Positions 6,465-13,650 of a stretch of 64,000 nt of DNA are shown here, one piece after another. Position 1 is the stretch's first letter, and the number at the start of each line of letters is the position of its first letter. The translations under genes were made by a program, and so were the position numbers. The stretch spans positions 310,001 to 374,000 of the forward strand of contig NZ_JAUSWH010000003.1 in assembly GCF_030815125.1 (NCBI RefSeq), given 5' to 3'. The notes under the pieces were generated by a model that was not told where the DNA came from, made no database searches, and saw nothing but the letters and a program-made list of their open reading frames with translations. The DNA is from Allorhizobium paknamense. GTDB lineage: Bacteria; Pseudomonadota; Alphaproteobacteria; Rhizobiales; Rhizobiaceae.

Positions 6465-9098
6465 ATGGATGATACGCAGCGCCTTGTTGTAAGCCTTGAA
6501 GCCCGGCTTACGAAGTATGAGCGGGACATGGCCCGCGCCCGCAACGTCACGAACGACAACTTCAAGAAGATGGAAGGCCGCGCCCGGCAGTCTGCCGAAA
6601 ACATGGAGAAGACCATGGCCAAGGCGTCGGCCTCCATCGGCGAGAAGCTTCAAGGCATGTTCGCACCGCTCATGAAGGGCGGCGCGGTTGTCGCTGGCGT
6701 CGGCGGTGCTGCCATCGCCCTCAAGGAGATCGCAAACAGCGTTGCCGAAGTGGACCGTGAGGCCCGCAAGGCTGGCGTGCCGTCGAAGGTTTGGCAGCAG
6801 TGGACCTATGTTGCGACCGCGACGGGCTTGAGCATTGACGGTGTGACTGACGCCCTCAAGGAGTTGAACATTCGCGGCGATGAATTTGCCCAGACCGGCA
6901 AGGGCAGCGCCGAAGAAGCATTTAAACGGCTTGGTTATACGGCGAGCGATGTTGCGCAGCGGTTGAAAGACCCCAATCGTTTCCTTGATGAAATTATTGG
7001 CAAGCTTCAGCAGATGGATGCGGCGGCACAAACTCGTATTCTGGATGAGGTTTTCGGCGGTCAGGGCGCGGAAGAACTGGCTAAGGTTTTGGGGCTGTCC
7101 GTCGCTGAAATTCAGAAGATGCGCAGCGAGGCAGCGACCTTCACCGACGAACAGATTGAAGCCGCGAAGCGTATTGATCGCGAGTTTTCGACCATGTGGC
7201 GCAATTTCATGGTCTATGCCAAGCAGGCGGCAGTCGAAAGCGTTAACGTCGCTGCGAAGGTCATCGGTTATATCAATGACCCTTCAGGCGGCGCGCGTGA
7301 TAAAGTCATTGCCGACTATAATGGCGTCGATCAGCAGCTTGAACGCCTTCGGCAGCAGCGCGACAAACTGAATAGGCAGATCGCCGATACCGAAGAAAAC
7401 CCCCTGAACGTCCTGAAGGAAGCCGAACTTCGTCAGCTTCGTGCCGATCTGTCTTCAGTCGAAGAGAAGATTGCCGCGCTGACGGGCAGCAGTAAGGATT
7501 TGTCAGCAGCAAGCACCAGTCTTGCAAGCGCTTTTGATCGCGATGTTACAACGGCAGCAAATTTCAGATCGGCGCTCGCCGATCTTAAAAAGCTTGTGCC
7601 GGAACTGAAGGTTGAACTTGATAGCCTTGCGACTACGGACGGCATTGACGCAGCCTATCATAAGGCAGTGAACAGCGCCCGGACGATGGGCGAAGTCATG
7701 AGCGCCACGAACATTGCCAATCGGGCGAAAAGCATTGCGCGATATGGTAAGTATGACAACATCCTTGATCTTATCGGCAGTGTCGAAAGCGGTGGCGATT
7801 ATAATGCGACCCTTGATAATGGACGATGGACGGGCGGCGCGCAGAACCTTGTCGGCATGACGCTTGATCAGGTCCGTGACCTTCAGCGTAAGATGCTTGC
7901 CGATCCGGCAAACCGGGCGCTTTACGGTAACGGCAAGGGTTCGTCCGCACTCGGTAAATATCAGATCACCGGCGCGACCCTCGAAGGACTGATTAAGGAG
8001 CTTGGCCTTTCGGGCGATAGGCTGTTCGATCAAGAGACACAGGATGAACTTGCCCGCGCCCTTCTTCGCCGACGTGGCAATGATCCAGCCGCACTTCGGC
8101 AGGAATGGACAGGCTTGAAGCGTGTAGATGATGGCACCATCCGCACGGCCTACGGTGCAACCCCGACAGCGGCCCAGCCGCTTACCCCAACTGACAGCGA
8201 GAAGCAGCGGACGGAATTGCTGAAGCAGCAGGATGCGGCGCGCAAAAGCTTGAATCAATCGGTGCAGGAAGGTCTTGACCTCGCACGGTTCGAACAGTCG
8301 ATTTCCGGCATGTCAGCCTCGCAGCAGCGTCTTGAGCTTGCTGTGTATCAGGCCCAGCAGGAAGCCAAGCGGGCGGGCATCACGCTCACCGATGAGGAAC
8401 TTCAAAAGCTTCGCGAGAAGATCACGCTGACCCAACGGCTTGACGGTGAAAACCAAAAGGTTGCAGCGTCCGCAGAGGGTTTGAAAAATGCACAGCAGTA
8501 TTTCGCTGAAAGCTTCACGTCTTCACTGTCCGGCTTGCTGACCGGCACCCAGACCTTGAATGGTGCACTACAAAACATTTTGAATAGCCTGATCGATGCA
8601 ACCCTTCAGGCGGCACTTCTCGGCAAGGGACCGCTTTCTGGTCTGCTTGGGGGCACGGGAACCGGATTGCTTGGCGCGATCTTCGGCTTCGCTGACGGCG
8701 GCTATACCGGCGACGGTGGCAAGTATGAACCGGCAGGTGTTGTTCATCGTGGCGAATACGTCATGTCAAAGAAGGCTACCAGCCGGATCGGCGTTGCTAA
8801 TCTAGAGGCCATGCACAACAGCGCGCTTCACGGATATGCCGAAGGTGGCCTTGTCACGAGTGCCCCAGTGCTTCGTTCGCCGAACCTGAAGGCTACAAAC
8901 GCTAACGAACCGGCAGCACAACAGATCACCATCTCTGCACCGATCACCGTGAACGGAAGCGCGGGCACGCCGGAACAGAACAGCGACCTTGCGGCAAAGA
9001 TGGCGAAGCAGTTGGAAGTGTCGATGCGGACTGTAGTTGCTCAGGAGATTTTGCGCGCATCACGGCCTGGGAACGTTCTAAATAAGCGCATGCGGTGA
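6465..9098 (+). CDS. Tail tape measure protein with embedded peptidoglycan hydrolase-like domain
   Basis: 877 residues. The N-terminus (VSLEARLTKYERDMARARN) is typical of tape measure proteins. It is followed by a hydrophobic segment (about 65-90), a helical zone with coiled-coil pattern around 280-330, and a second hydrophobic Gly-rich stretch near 705-730. The Gly-rich tail contains FADGGYTGDGGKYEPAG and a later YAEGG, a usual ending of these proteins. Residues about 425-570 differ: SVESGGDYN puts a Glu at 441, followed by SSALGKYQITGATLEGLIKE, which resembles lysozyme-like transglycosylase domains that open the cell wall during DNA injection. The protein sets tail length, here roughly that of a medium siphovirus tail. 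Confidence 0.85.
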   Translation: MDDTQRLVVSLEARLTKYERDMARARNVTNDNFKKMEGRARQSAENMEKTMAKASASIGEKLQGMFAPLMKGGAVVAGVGGAAIALKEIANSVAEVDREARKAGVPSKVWQQWTYVATATGLSIDGVTDALKELNIRGDEFAQTGKGSAEEAFKRLGYTASDVAQRLKDPNRFLDEIIGKLQQMDAAAQTRILDEVFGGQGAEELAKVLGLSVAEIQKMRSEAATFTDEQIEAAKRIDREFSTMWRNFMVYAKQAAVESVNVAAKVIGYINDPSGGARDKVIADYNGVDQQLERLRQQRDKLNRQIADTEENPLNVLKEAELRQLRADLSSVEEKIAALTGSSKDLSAASTSLASAFDRDVTTAANFRSALADLKKLVPELKVELDSLATTDGIDAAYHKAVNSARTMGEVMSATNIANRAKSIARYGKYDNILDLIGSVESGGDYNATLDNGRWTGGAQNLVGMTLDQVRDLQRKMLADPANRALYGNGKGSSALGKYQITGATLEGLIKELGLSGDRLFDQETQDELARALLRRRGNDPAALRQEWTGLKRVDDGTIRTAYGATPTAAQPLTPTDSEKQRTELLKQQDAARKSLNQSVQEGLDLARFEQSISGMSASQQRLELAVYQAQQEAKRAGITLTDEELQKLREKITLTQRLDGENQKVAASAEGLKNAQQYFAESFTSSLSGLLTGTQTLNGALQNILNSLIDATLQAALLGKGPLSGLLGGTGTGLLGAIFGFADGGYTGDGGKYEPAGVVHRGEYVMSKKATSRIGVANLEAMHNSALHGYAEGGLVTSAPVLRSPNLKATNANEPAAQQITISAPITVNGSAGTPEQNSDLAAKMAKQLEVSMRTVVAQEILRASRPGNVLNKRMR

Positions 9099-9150
9099 TA
9101 ATTTTACTGAACGTAAGTGTTCACTTACTCATATAAATCAGCTATAAAGA

Positions 9151-9182
9151 AATACCCGGTGCGGCTCAAAGCACCGGGTATT
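9151..9182 (+). terminator. Rho-independent terminator after the tape measure gene
   Basis: A perfect 12-bp stem (AATACCCGGTGC / GCACCGGGTATT) with an 8-base loop lies 50 bases after the tape measure stop. It ends with only two T residues on the plus side. It probably closes the late structural operon. Confidence 0.75.
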
Positions 9183-9218
9183 CTGGAAGAACCAGCCGCT
9201 TACTGGTTGAGATTGAAT

Positions 9219-9236
9219 ATAGGATAATTATCCTAT
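9219..9236. promoter_or_regulatory. 18-base perfect palindrome, possible operator
   Basis: ATAGGATAATTATCCTAT is a perfect dyad that stands alone in an otherwise ordinary stretch, just after a smaller inverted repeat (AACCAG/CTGGTT, 9190-9208). It follows the late-operon terminator and precedes the end of a decayed minus-strand gene. A repressor or integrase accessory protein could bind it. Confidence 0.4.
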
Positions 9237-9266
9237 TTCGTCAAGTCAGAAGCGGTGCCTCTTGAG

Positions 9267-9540
9267 TTATTCGTGAACCTCAAGCGGACCATACTGGCCT
9301 TGAACGATAAGGGCGATACCGGGAACATGACCGGCGCTTTCAGTCAGCCAGAGACGAACGGAAAATCATGCTGACCGGCTCCCCGATGGAGAACATCGGA
9401 CGCTTCAGTAAGGTTGTCGCCGCACCGGCCATGCCGGGAATGGACGCAATAAAAAGATGGACGCCATGTGAAACGCTGACAGGATCAGCAACCACAACGT
9501 CCAGTCACGTATCGATTGAAGGAAAGTCGAACGTGGCGCA
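9267..9540 (-). pseudogene. Decayed minus-strand gene, unknown product
   Basis: On the minus strand two adjoining frames read like protein. One gives DPVSVSHGVHLFIASIPGMA and then TLLKRPMFSIGEPVSM; after a +1 shift near 9360 the other gives RLWLTESAGHVPGIALIVQG and ends YGPLEVHE with TAA at 9269-9267. An in-frame TGA interrupts the upstream part near 9508. The two halves join smoothly if one base is changed, so this is probably a gene broken by a frameshift and a stop. I recognise no family. The overlapping plus-strand ORF looks like its shadow. Confidence 0.4.
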
Positions 9541-9649
9541 CCTACCGCTTTGCCCGCAAGGGCAGGATTACGGAGTGCTGCTAGGCAAATGGAAGCCGCC
9601 TAGTGGGCCTAACGAGCCAGAACTCTTCACCACCTGTTTGACGCAGATA

Positions 9650-9718
9650 TCCCCCTCGACTTGAACCACTGCCGACCGCTCGCCGGTCGGCTTTATGTGT
9701 GGTTCAAGTCGAGGGGGA
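9650..9718. repeat. Nested inverted repeat: 20-bp arms around a terminator-like hairpin
   Basis: Outer arms TCCCCCTCGACTTGAACCAC (9650-9669) and its exact reverse complement (9699-9718) enclose 29 bases. Inside is a second stem GCCGACC/GGTCGGC (9671-9691) followed by TTTAT, so the centre looks like a plus-strand terminator. The whole could extrude as a 69-base cruciform. Such perfection is unusual outside terminators, transposon ends or recombination sites. Confidence 0.7.
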
Positions 9719-9850
9719 ATAAGTCCTATTCCCGCAGGTGATTATGCGCACCAATGATGAGACAGACGCTCAACCGGACTAGCGAGCGACAGCGAAGCTG
9801 GGCAAGGCCGAAGGCCGCGCAGGGAGGGAGCGAAGCGACCGAGTGTCAGC
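9719..9850. other. Low-complexity stretch with short GCGA/GAAG repeats
   Basis: Between the nested repeat and the next minus-strand gene the sequence contains short repeated words (AGCGAGCGACAGCGAAGC, then AAGGCCGAAGGCCG and GGAGCGAAGCGACCGAG). No convincing gene is present; the plus-strand ORF starting at 9754 is this low-complexity sequence read through and then the antisense of the next gene. It may be part of a structured untranslated RNA or phage DNA-binding site. Confidence 0.35.
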
Positions 9851-10081
9851 CTATCTCGATTGCCACTGAATTGACCAATCGTCTTCTTCCCATGCCCCGT
9901 TCGTTCCGAGTGGGCGAAGGACGATATGCGCCTTCATTAGAGCGGCTTGCGGCTTCCGGGCGAAGTAAGCGCCTCGACACATCCGGGTGGCAACGAGGTG
10001 TAGGATTTCATCCGCCGACAGCGTTACGGTTGTCCGTAGTCCGGTTTCATCTTCAATTTGGCAATCAAAAAGCGTCCCCAT
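9851..10081 (-). CDS. Small phage protein of unknown function
   Basis: 76 residues if started at the ATG at 10081, which has AGAAGG six bases ahead. It begins MGTLFDCQIEDETGLRTTVT and ends DDWSIQWQSR, with even composition and no membrane segment. It is transcribed away from the 161-residue gene at 10174, and the space between holds repeated TTGGAC half-sites, so both genes may share an operator. No family is recognised. Confidence 0.5.
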   Translation of the reverse strand: MGTLFDCQIEDETGLRTTVTLSADEILHLVATRMCRGAYFARKPQAALMKAHIVLRPLGTNGAWEEDDWSIQWQSR

Positions 10082-10102
10082 TTCATGCCTTCTAGGTTTT
10101 GA

Positions 10103-10157
10103 ATTGGACAATAGATTGGACTTGATGGTCCAATGAAATTTGGCGATACAGTCCAAG
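10103..10157. promoter_or_regulatory. Cluster of TTGGAC half-sites between divergent phage genes
   Basis: ATTGGAC occurs at 10103-10109 and 10115-10121. Its inverse GTCCAAT lies at 10128-10134, and a variant GTCCAAG at 10151-10157. The middle pair forms the dyad ATTGGAC-N6-GTCCAAT. Such repeated sites between divergent genes are usual for a repressor or activator operator. Confidence 0.5.
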
Positions 10158-10173
10158 TCACCGGAGAGCGAAT

Positions 10174-10659
10174 ATGCCAAAGAAGACTTGGGCCGAATAC
10201 AAAAGAGAACAACGTAAGCGCGAACGTGAGCGAAGGCTCACGGAACGTGATGCGGCAGTTCCCGATCTTCGCACGCCGTTCTTCGAATATTTTGAAAAAC
10301 ACGGGGGTATCGATCTGAATTGGTATGCCAGCGTTATGGGGGCCGAATGGTTCAACTTTGAAGACGACAGTGGAATTAAACCCGATAACGTCGATGCGCT
10401 GGCACGTGAAGACGTAGAGAACGCAGCGACTTCGCTAGCCAAGGCGGAATTGCTGATCGGACTCTTTATCAACGCAGCAACTGATCTTGCCTCGGTAGTT
10501 TCTGCCTACAAGCGCTCCGAGATTGAAGCACGACTATTGGAGGCGCAAAGATCATCCCCGGTCAACCGGGACGAGGTGATCCGTCTTAAGAACTTACGTT
10601 ACCGGCTGAATAGGCAGGTGCGTTGGGCCTTCCCACAATGGAGGGCATCGGGCGATTAG
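10174..10659 (+). CDS. Phage protein of unknown function, basic N-terminus
   Basis: 161 residues. The first 30 residues are very basic and helical (KREQRKRERERRLTERD), suited to nucleic-acid contact. A middle part contains ALAREDVENAATSLAKAELL, and a C-terminal helical part ends RQVRWAFPQWRASGD. There is no membrane segment and no known family. It is the first gene of the plus-strand accessory set and follows the divergent operator region directly. Confidence 0.6.
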   Translation: MPKKTWAEYKREQRKRERERRLTERDAAVPDLRTPFFEYFEKHGGIDLNWYASVMGAEWFNFEDDSGIKPDNVDALAREDVENAATSLAKAELLIGLFINAATDLASVVSAYKRSEIEARLLEAQRSSPVNRDEVIRLKNLRYRLNRQVRWAFPQWRASGD

Positions 10660-10755
10660 CCCTTAAAGAAAGGGAACGGCAAAGCGAAGTTTGGTCGCCG
10701 AACTTTGCCGCCCCACGGTCTCAAAACATCGCACAAACCATGGAAGGAAATAGCG

Positions 10756-10995
10756 ATGATTACTGAAACTACCACGACCCAGGCACCCGCCGCAACGGAT
10801 GCCCGCGAACGTCTTCTGAATCTGATTAGCGGACAGCTAGAAAGCGTCTACGCCATGCGTGAAGAACGGATTAACTGGTTTAAGGAAGCCGCCTATCTTC
10901 TCAGGCAAGTCGAGTTGTGGGCTGTGCAACACGAACCGGAGGGGCATCTGATCTTTCGCGATCCGGCCGACGCCATCACGATGGATTCGATCTGA
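10756..10995 (+). CDS. Small phage protein, unknown
   Basis: 79 residues from the ATG at 10756, preceded by GGAAGGA at a good distance. After a Thr/Ala-rich start it is helical (LLNLISGQLESVYAMREERI) and ends PADAITMDSI. The stop overlaps the next start as TGATG, so the two are co-translated. Upstream, 10678-10710 contains a hairpin (GGCAAAG/CTTTGCC) that may separate it from the preceding gene. Function is unknown. Confidence 0.55.
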   Translation: MITETTTTQAPAATDARERLLNLISGQLESVYAMREERINWFKEAAYLLRQVELWAVQHEPEGHLIFRDPADAITMDSI

Positions 10996-11171
10996 TGGCA
11001 ATTGTTATTGAAGACGGGCGGAAGCTTACACGGCGCGAAGAGCTTGAATGTGAAATCGCGCTACTGATTGAAGAATCAGTCAGGTCCGACCAAGATGTTA
11101 GCCCTTTCGAGCTTGCGGGGTTGATCCTTGAGCTTATTGAAGAAGAAACCGGCTCAACGTTTAACGGCTAG
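10995..11171 (+). CDS. Small acidic phage protein, unknown
   Basis: 58 residues starting at the ATG within TGATG. It is strongly acidic and helical (RREELECEIALLIEESV, later LAGLILELIEEETG). Acidic proteins of this size in phage accessory zones are sometimes anti-host or DNA-mimic proteins, but nothing here proves that. It is translationally coupled to the preceding gene. Confidence 0.5.
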   Translation: MAIVIEDGRKLTRREELECEIALLIEESVRSDQDVSPFELAGLILELIEEETGSTFNG

Positions 11172-11214
11172 CGCACATTAGCTATGAGTTCATCGCAAAA
11201 TGACGATTCACACG

Positions 11215-11240
11215 ACTGGCGAGGTAGCAATCTCGCCAGT
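11215..11240. terminator. Hairpin after the small acidic gene
   Basis: A 9-bp perfect stem ACTGGCGAG/CTCGCCAGT with an 8-base loop, followed by TTTC. It probably ends the preceding two-gene unit. Confidence 0.55.
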
Positions 11241-11291
11241 TTCAACGCGCCATAGAAGATTGCAATATTTTCTCACATAGCGGAGGTTAAT

Positions 11292-11504
11292 ATGTGTAGT
11301 CAATATGAAGGGTTGTCCGCTAAAGAAGCAGACGATCTTATGATTGGAATGATCAATCTTCTTGTTTGTGATGTTATGGATGAAGCCAGAGCCATGACAA
11401 AAAAAGAATGGGACACACGAGACGCCCGGTATCTTCCTCATTATTTTGCCAGCGCGATTTTCTATACGGTTCAAAACCGGCTACGAGAAGCGCCACAGTG
11501 CTAA
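11292..11504 (+). CDS. Small phage protein, unknown
   Basis: 70 residues with a good ribosome site (GGAGG). It begins MCSQYEGLSAKEADDLMIGM, continues LLVCDVMDEARAMTKKEW, and has two Cys in addition to the last residue. The stop overlaps the GTG start of the next gene. No family is recognised. Confidence 0.55.
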   Translation: MCSQYEGLSAKEADDLMIGMINLLVCDVMDEARAMTKKEWDTRDARYLPHYFASAIFYTVQNRLREAPQC

Positions 11505-11836
11505 GTCGTCGCCAGCGTAAGAAACAAAGGCAGGAACGGCGGCGGAAACAGTGGTTTCATCAATATGAGATTGAATACTTCATAAGGCGCGAATATCCCG
11601 GATGCCCTGAAGCCGCTGTTCTCTATTACGCTTGGGAAATCTGCACTCGCTGGAAAAACTGGCAGGGCGTGTCAATCGAGGCGGCAGTTGACGTTACGAT
11701 ACAAAACCACCTTCGACACGAATTCACTGACTATGATCAAATGCTCATGGTCGGCGTGCATCGTAAGGATGCTCGAAAGCGCGTGCAGCCCCGAGTGCGG
11801 GCCATGATGGCAAGTTGGAAGATGAGTGCGCCCTAG
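11498..11836 (+). CDS. DUF2293-like small protein
   Basis: 112 residues from the GTG at 11498, with GAGAAG seven bases ahead and overlap with the upstream gene; an upstream ATG at 11408 would force a long overlap. A very basic N-terminus (LSRRQRKKQRQERRRKQW) is followed by YPGCPEAAVLYYAWEICTRW and a C-terminal HEFTDYDQMLMVGVHRKDAR ... VRAMMASW. This resembles the H-x-x-T-D-Y-D ... R-x-x-A-R-x-x-V pattern of DUF2293, a domain of unknown function. The domain match is from memory of the pattern and is moderate. Confidence 0.5.
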   Translation: MLSRRQRKKQRQERRRKQWFHQYEIEYFIRREYPGCPEAAVLYYAWEICTRWKNWQGVSIEAAVDVTIQNHLRHEFTDYDQMLMVGVHRKDARKRVQPRVRAMMASWKMSAP

Positions 11837-11920
11837 ACTCGGTCCTACACTCTCGTTGGGTTTTTCTTGTCTATACCCTTCGACATATGCACAATTGGGA
11901 ATACGCAGGGGATTCTATCA

Positions 11921-12214
11921 ATGCAATTCAACTATCGCGCCACGGCGCGCTTAATAGCCCGTCACGCGGTCCGCCTAGCATGGACGACCACGCAGCAAAA
12001 GTGGACGACATCATTCGGTCTGGCCGGGCTGGTGCTGGCAACAATGGTAACGCCAAGCTTCGGTATCGTGGCTTTCGGCACCGCCTTCGCCGGTTGGTGG
12101 CTGGCCGTGTTCGTGATTACGCTGCTCTTCGGCCTCATGGGCAACCGCGTCGGTGTGGGTCGAGAGAAGGCAACAATGGTGCACCAAGCGCAGACCAGCG
12201 CGCGGCAGGACTAA
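11921..12214 (+). CDS. Small membrane protein, unknown
   Basis: 97 residues from the ATG at 11921. A basic N-terminal part (NYRATARLIARHAVRLAW) is followed by two hydrophobic segments, about 45-63 (FGLAGLVLATMVTPSFGIVA) and 66-85 (TAFAGWWLAVFVITLLFGLM), and a short charged tail. This fits a two-pass inner membrane protein with the N-terminus inside. The next gene, encoding an exported protein, starts one base after its stop. Together they might act at the envelope, for example in superinfection exclusion or lysis; that is speculation. Confidence 0.55.
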   Translation: MQFNYRATARLIARHAVRLAWTTTQQKWTTSFGLAGLVLATMVTPSFGIVAFGTAFAGWWLAVFVITLLFGLMGNRVGVGREKATMVHQAQTSARQD

Positions 12215-12215
12215 C

Positions 12216-12515
12216 ATGAAGCGGATGGTAGTCTGCGCCCTCGTGGTTTTCTCTGGCGCGAGCACCGGTCATGCCGATGATAAGGAAGCCGCGTGCTTAA
12301 GCTCAGCCCTAAACACGCACCTTGCGGCAAAAACCAAGCTATTTGATGCAGCCGGGCCGATCATGAGTCCTGACACACAGATGAAGCGTCGCAGACTTGA
12401 TGAGCAATACTGCATGTTTGTGACGGAGTGCAGCCTGACGGACCAGACAGGCGATGCCAGGAGGATGGTAGCAAGCGCCTTGTTTTCCTCGTGTCTCAAG
12501 ACAACTGAGGACTGA
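12216..12515 (+). CDS. Small exported Cys-rich protein, unknown
   Basis: 99 residues from the ATG at 12216. Residues 1-20 form a signal peptide (MKRMVVCALVVFSGASTGHA) with cleavage before DDKEAAC. The mature part is small with four Cys (AACLSS, YCMFVTEC, SSCLK) that could form two disulfides in the periplasm. It follows the small membrane protein by one base, so they form a pair. No homologue is recognised. Confidence 0.6.
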   Translation: MKRMVVCALVVFSGASTGHADDKEAACLSSALNTHLAAKTKLFDAAGPIMSPDTQMKRRRLDEQYCMFVTECSLTDQTGDARRMVASALFSSCLKTTED

Positions 12516-12717
12516 CTGCTACCTGTTTCGCCAATTTTGCGCAATAAGGTAGATAGTTGTGGCTTAGCATGTATTGACCAAGAGCCAAAAATAGAACAAA
12601 ATAAGAACATACAAGGAAATCAAAACGGAAGACTCAACAAAGTCGATAGGTGATGCTTGAATTACAACCACTGTGATTCGAGGCATTGGCAAACATTCGG
12701 CGTGAGGGTTTAAAGGG
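12516..12717. other. AT-richer gap before the two-gene membrane system
   Basis: This 200-base stretch has clearly lower GC than its surroundings and no credible ORF. It probably carries the promoter of the following operon. The segment AAAAATAGAACAAAATAAGA (around 12585) is the most AT-rich part. I cannot place a -10/-35 pair with confidence. Confidence 0.35.
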
Positions 12718-13650
12718 ATGGCTTCTAGGAAAAACGAGGAAGTTAGCGCGAGTTTTCACTATCTGGTCCGTGTGCGGAAGAGTGCGGATCAAGAAGTAAT
12801 GACCCCGTTCACGGCGGCGGAATTCGCTGCCTTGTTTGCTCGGATGCAGGCGCAGAAGCCTTTCGATTTGACCGTGGATCGAGACATTGAAAGACTTCGA
12901 ACTCAGAAGGAGGGGCCGCTCGAAAATCTTGCGATGATTAACCCTCGCACTATATTCGGGACGTTTAGAGCTTCCTATTACGGACATGGTTACGACAACT
13001 CAGAGAAAGGTCGGATTTCGGCCGATAGTGTGAACCTTCGGCCATTTCACTTTGTCCTCTATCTTGCTGAGTCAGGTAGGATATATGTCGGCTCGCAATA
13101 TTTGGGGCAGTTTGGCGGCTATCGGATTCTCCGCAGCACAATCGCGGGTATGTTGCCCGAGAGCGGGACCATAAGGTCGATATCTCACCGGCTGGGAGCG
13201 TCTTACTACAAGAATGCAGTGCCGAAGGAAATCCGAGTGAACGTCGCAAACAAGTCAACGTCACTTGCGGGACGTAGTCAGCTCGGCGGGAAGATGATGA
13301 TTGCTCTTACCCGGACCAGCAAGGATGATCCGCTTATCAATAGGGTGAAGCGAGATGTGATACCCTTTTTTGGTAAAGGCCAAGGAGCGATAAGGCAAGC
13401 GGTAGCCAGTTTGATGAACCAGAGCGACTTGGTAGAGATTGATGACGAGGATGTATTGGATTGCACCGTCCTAGCTGACATGAATGGAAAGTCTACGACC
13501 ATCTACATGTTTGAGAACGGGATGCACGCAACCAGATTCAGGCTGGATGTTACCGTCGATGATGATGGGCACCCTGCTAATGCTGACACCTGCAATGAAA
13601 TTGTTAACGCACTTAACGAGCACGTCATAGATGTGATAAGCAATGGCTAG
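12718..13650 (+). CDS. Unknown cytosolic protein, first gene of terminal prophage operon
   Basis: 310 residues, soluble, with no signal peptide or membrane segment and no catalytic motif that I recognise. The central part RPFHFVLYLAESGRIYVGSQ followed by YLGQFGGYRIL suggests beta structure. The C-terminal part contains LVEIDDEDVLDCTVLADMNG and ends in a helix. An AAAGGG sequence adjoins the ATG. The gene overlaps the following membrane-protein gene by eight bases, so the two products are made together. Its position at the very end of the prophage is where phages often carry anti-phage or host-benefit genes. GC is lower than in the structural genes, which suggests separate acquisition. Confidence 0.6.
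   Translation: MASRKNEEVSASFHYLVRVRKSADQEVMTPFTAAEFAALFARMQAQKPFDLTVDRDIERLRTQKEGPLENLAMINPRTIFGTFRASYYGHGYDNSEKGRISADSVNLRPFHFVLYLAESGRIYVGSQYLGQFGGYRILRSTIAGMLPESGTIRSISHRLGASYYKNAVPKEIRVNVANKSTSLAGRSQLGGKMMIALTRTSKDDPLINRVKRDVIPFFGKGQGAIRQAVASLMNQSDLVEIDDEDVLDCTVLADMNGKSTTIYMFENGMHATRFRLDVTVDDDGHPANADTCNEIVNALNEHVIDVISNG

Noticed and set aside
9368..9664. Plus-strand ORF of 98 residues
   Set aside because: Composition fits the antisense of the better minus-strand reading, and it runs into the nested inverted repeat.
9754..10095. Plus-strand ORF of 113 residues
   Set aside because: First part is low-complexity repeats and the rest is antisense of the 76-residue minus-strand gene that has a good ribosome site.
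11208..11474. 88-residue minus-strand ORF
   Set aside because: Overlaps two plus-strand genes with ribosome sites and contains the terminator hairpin.
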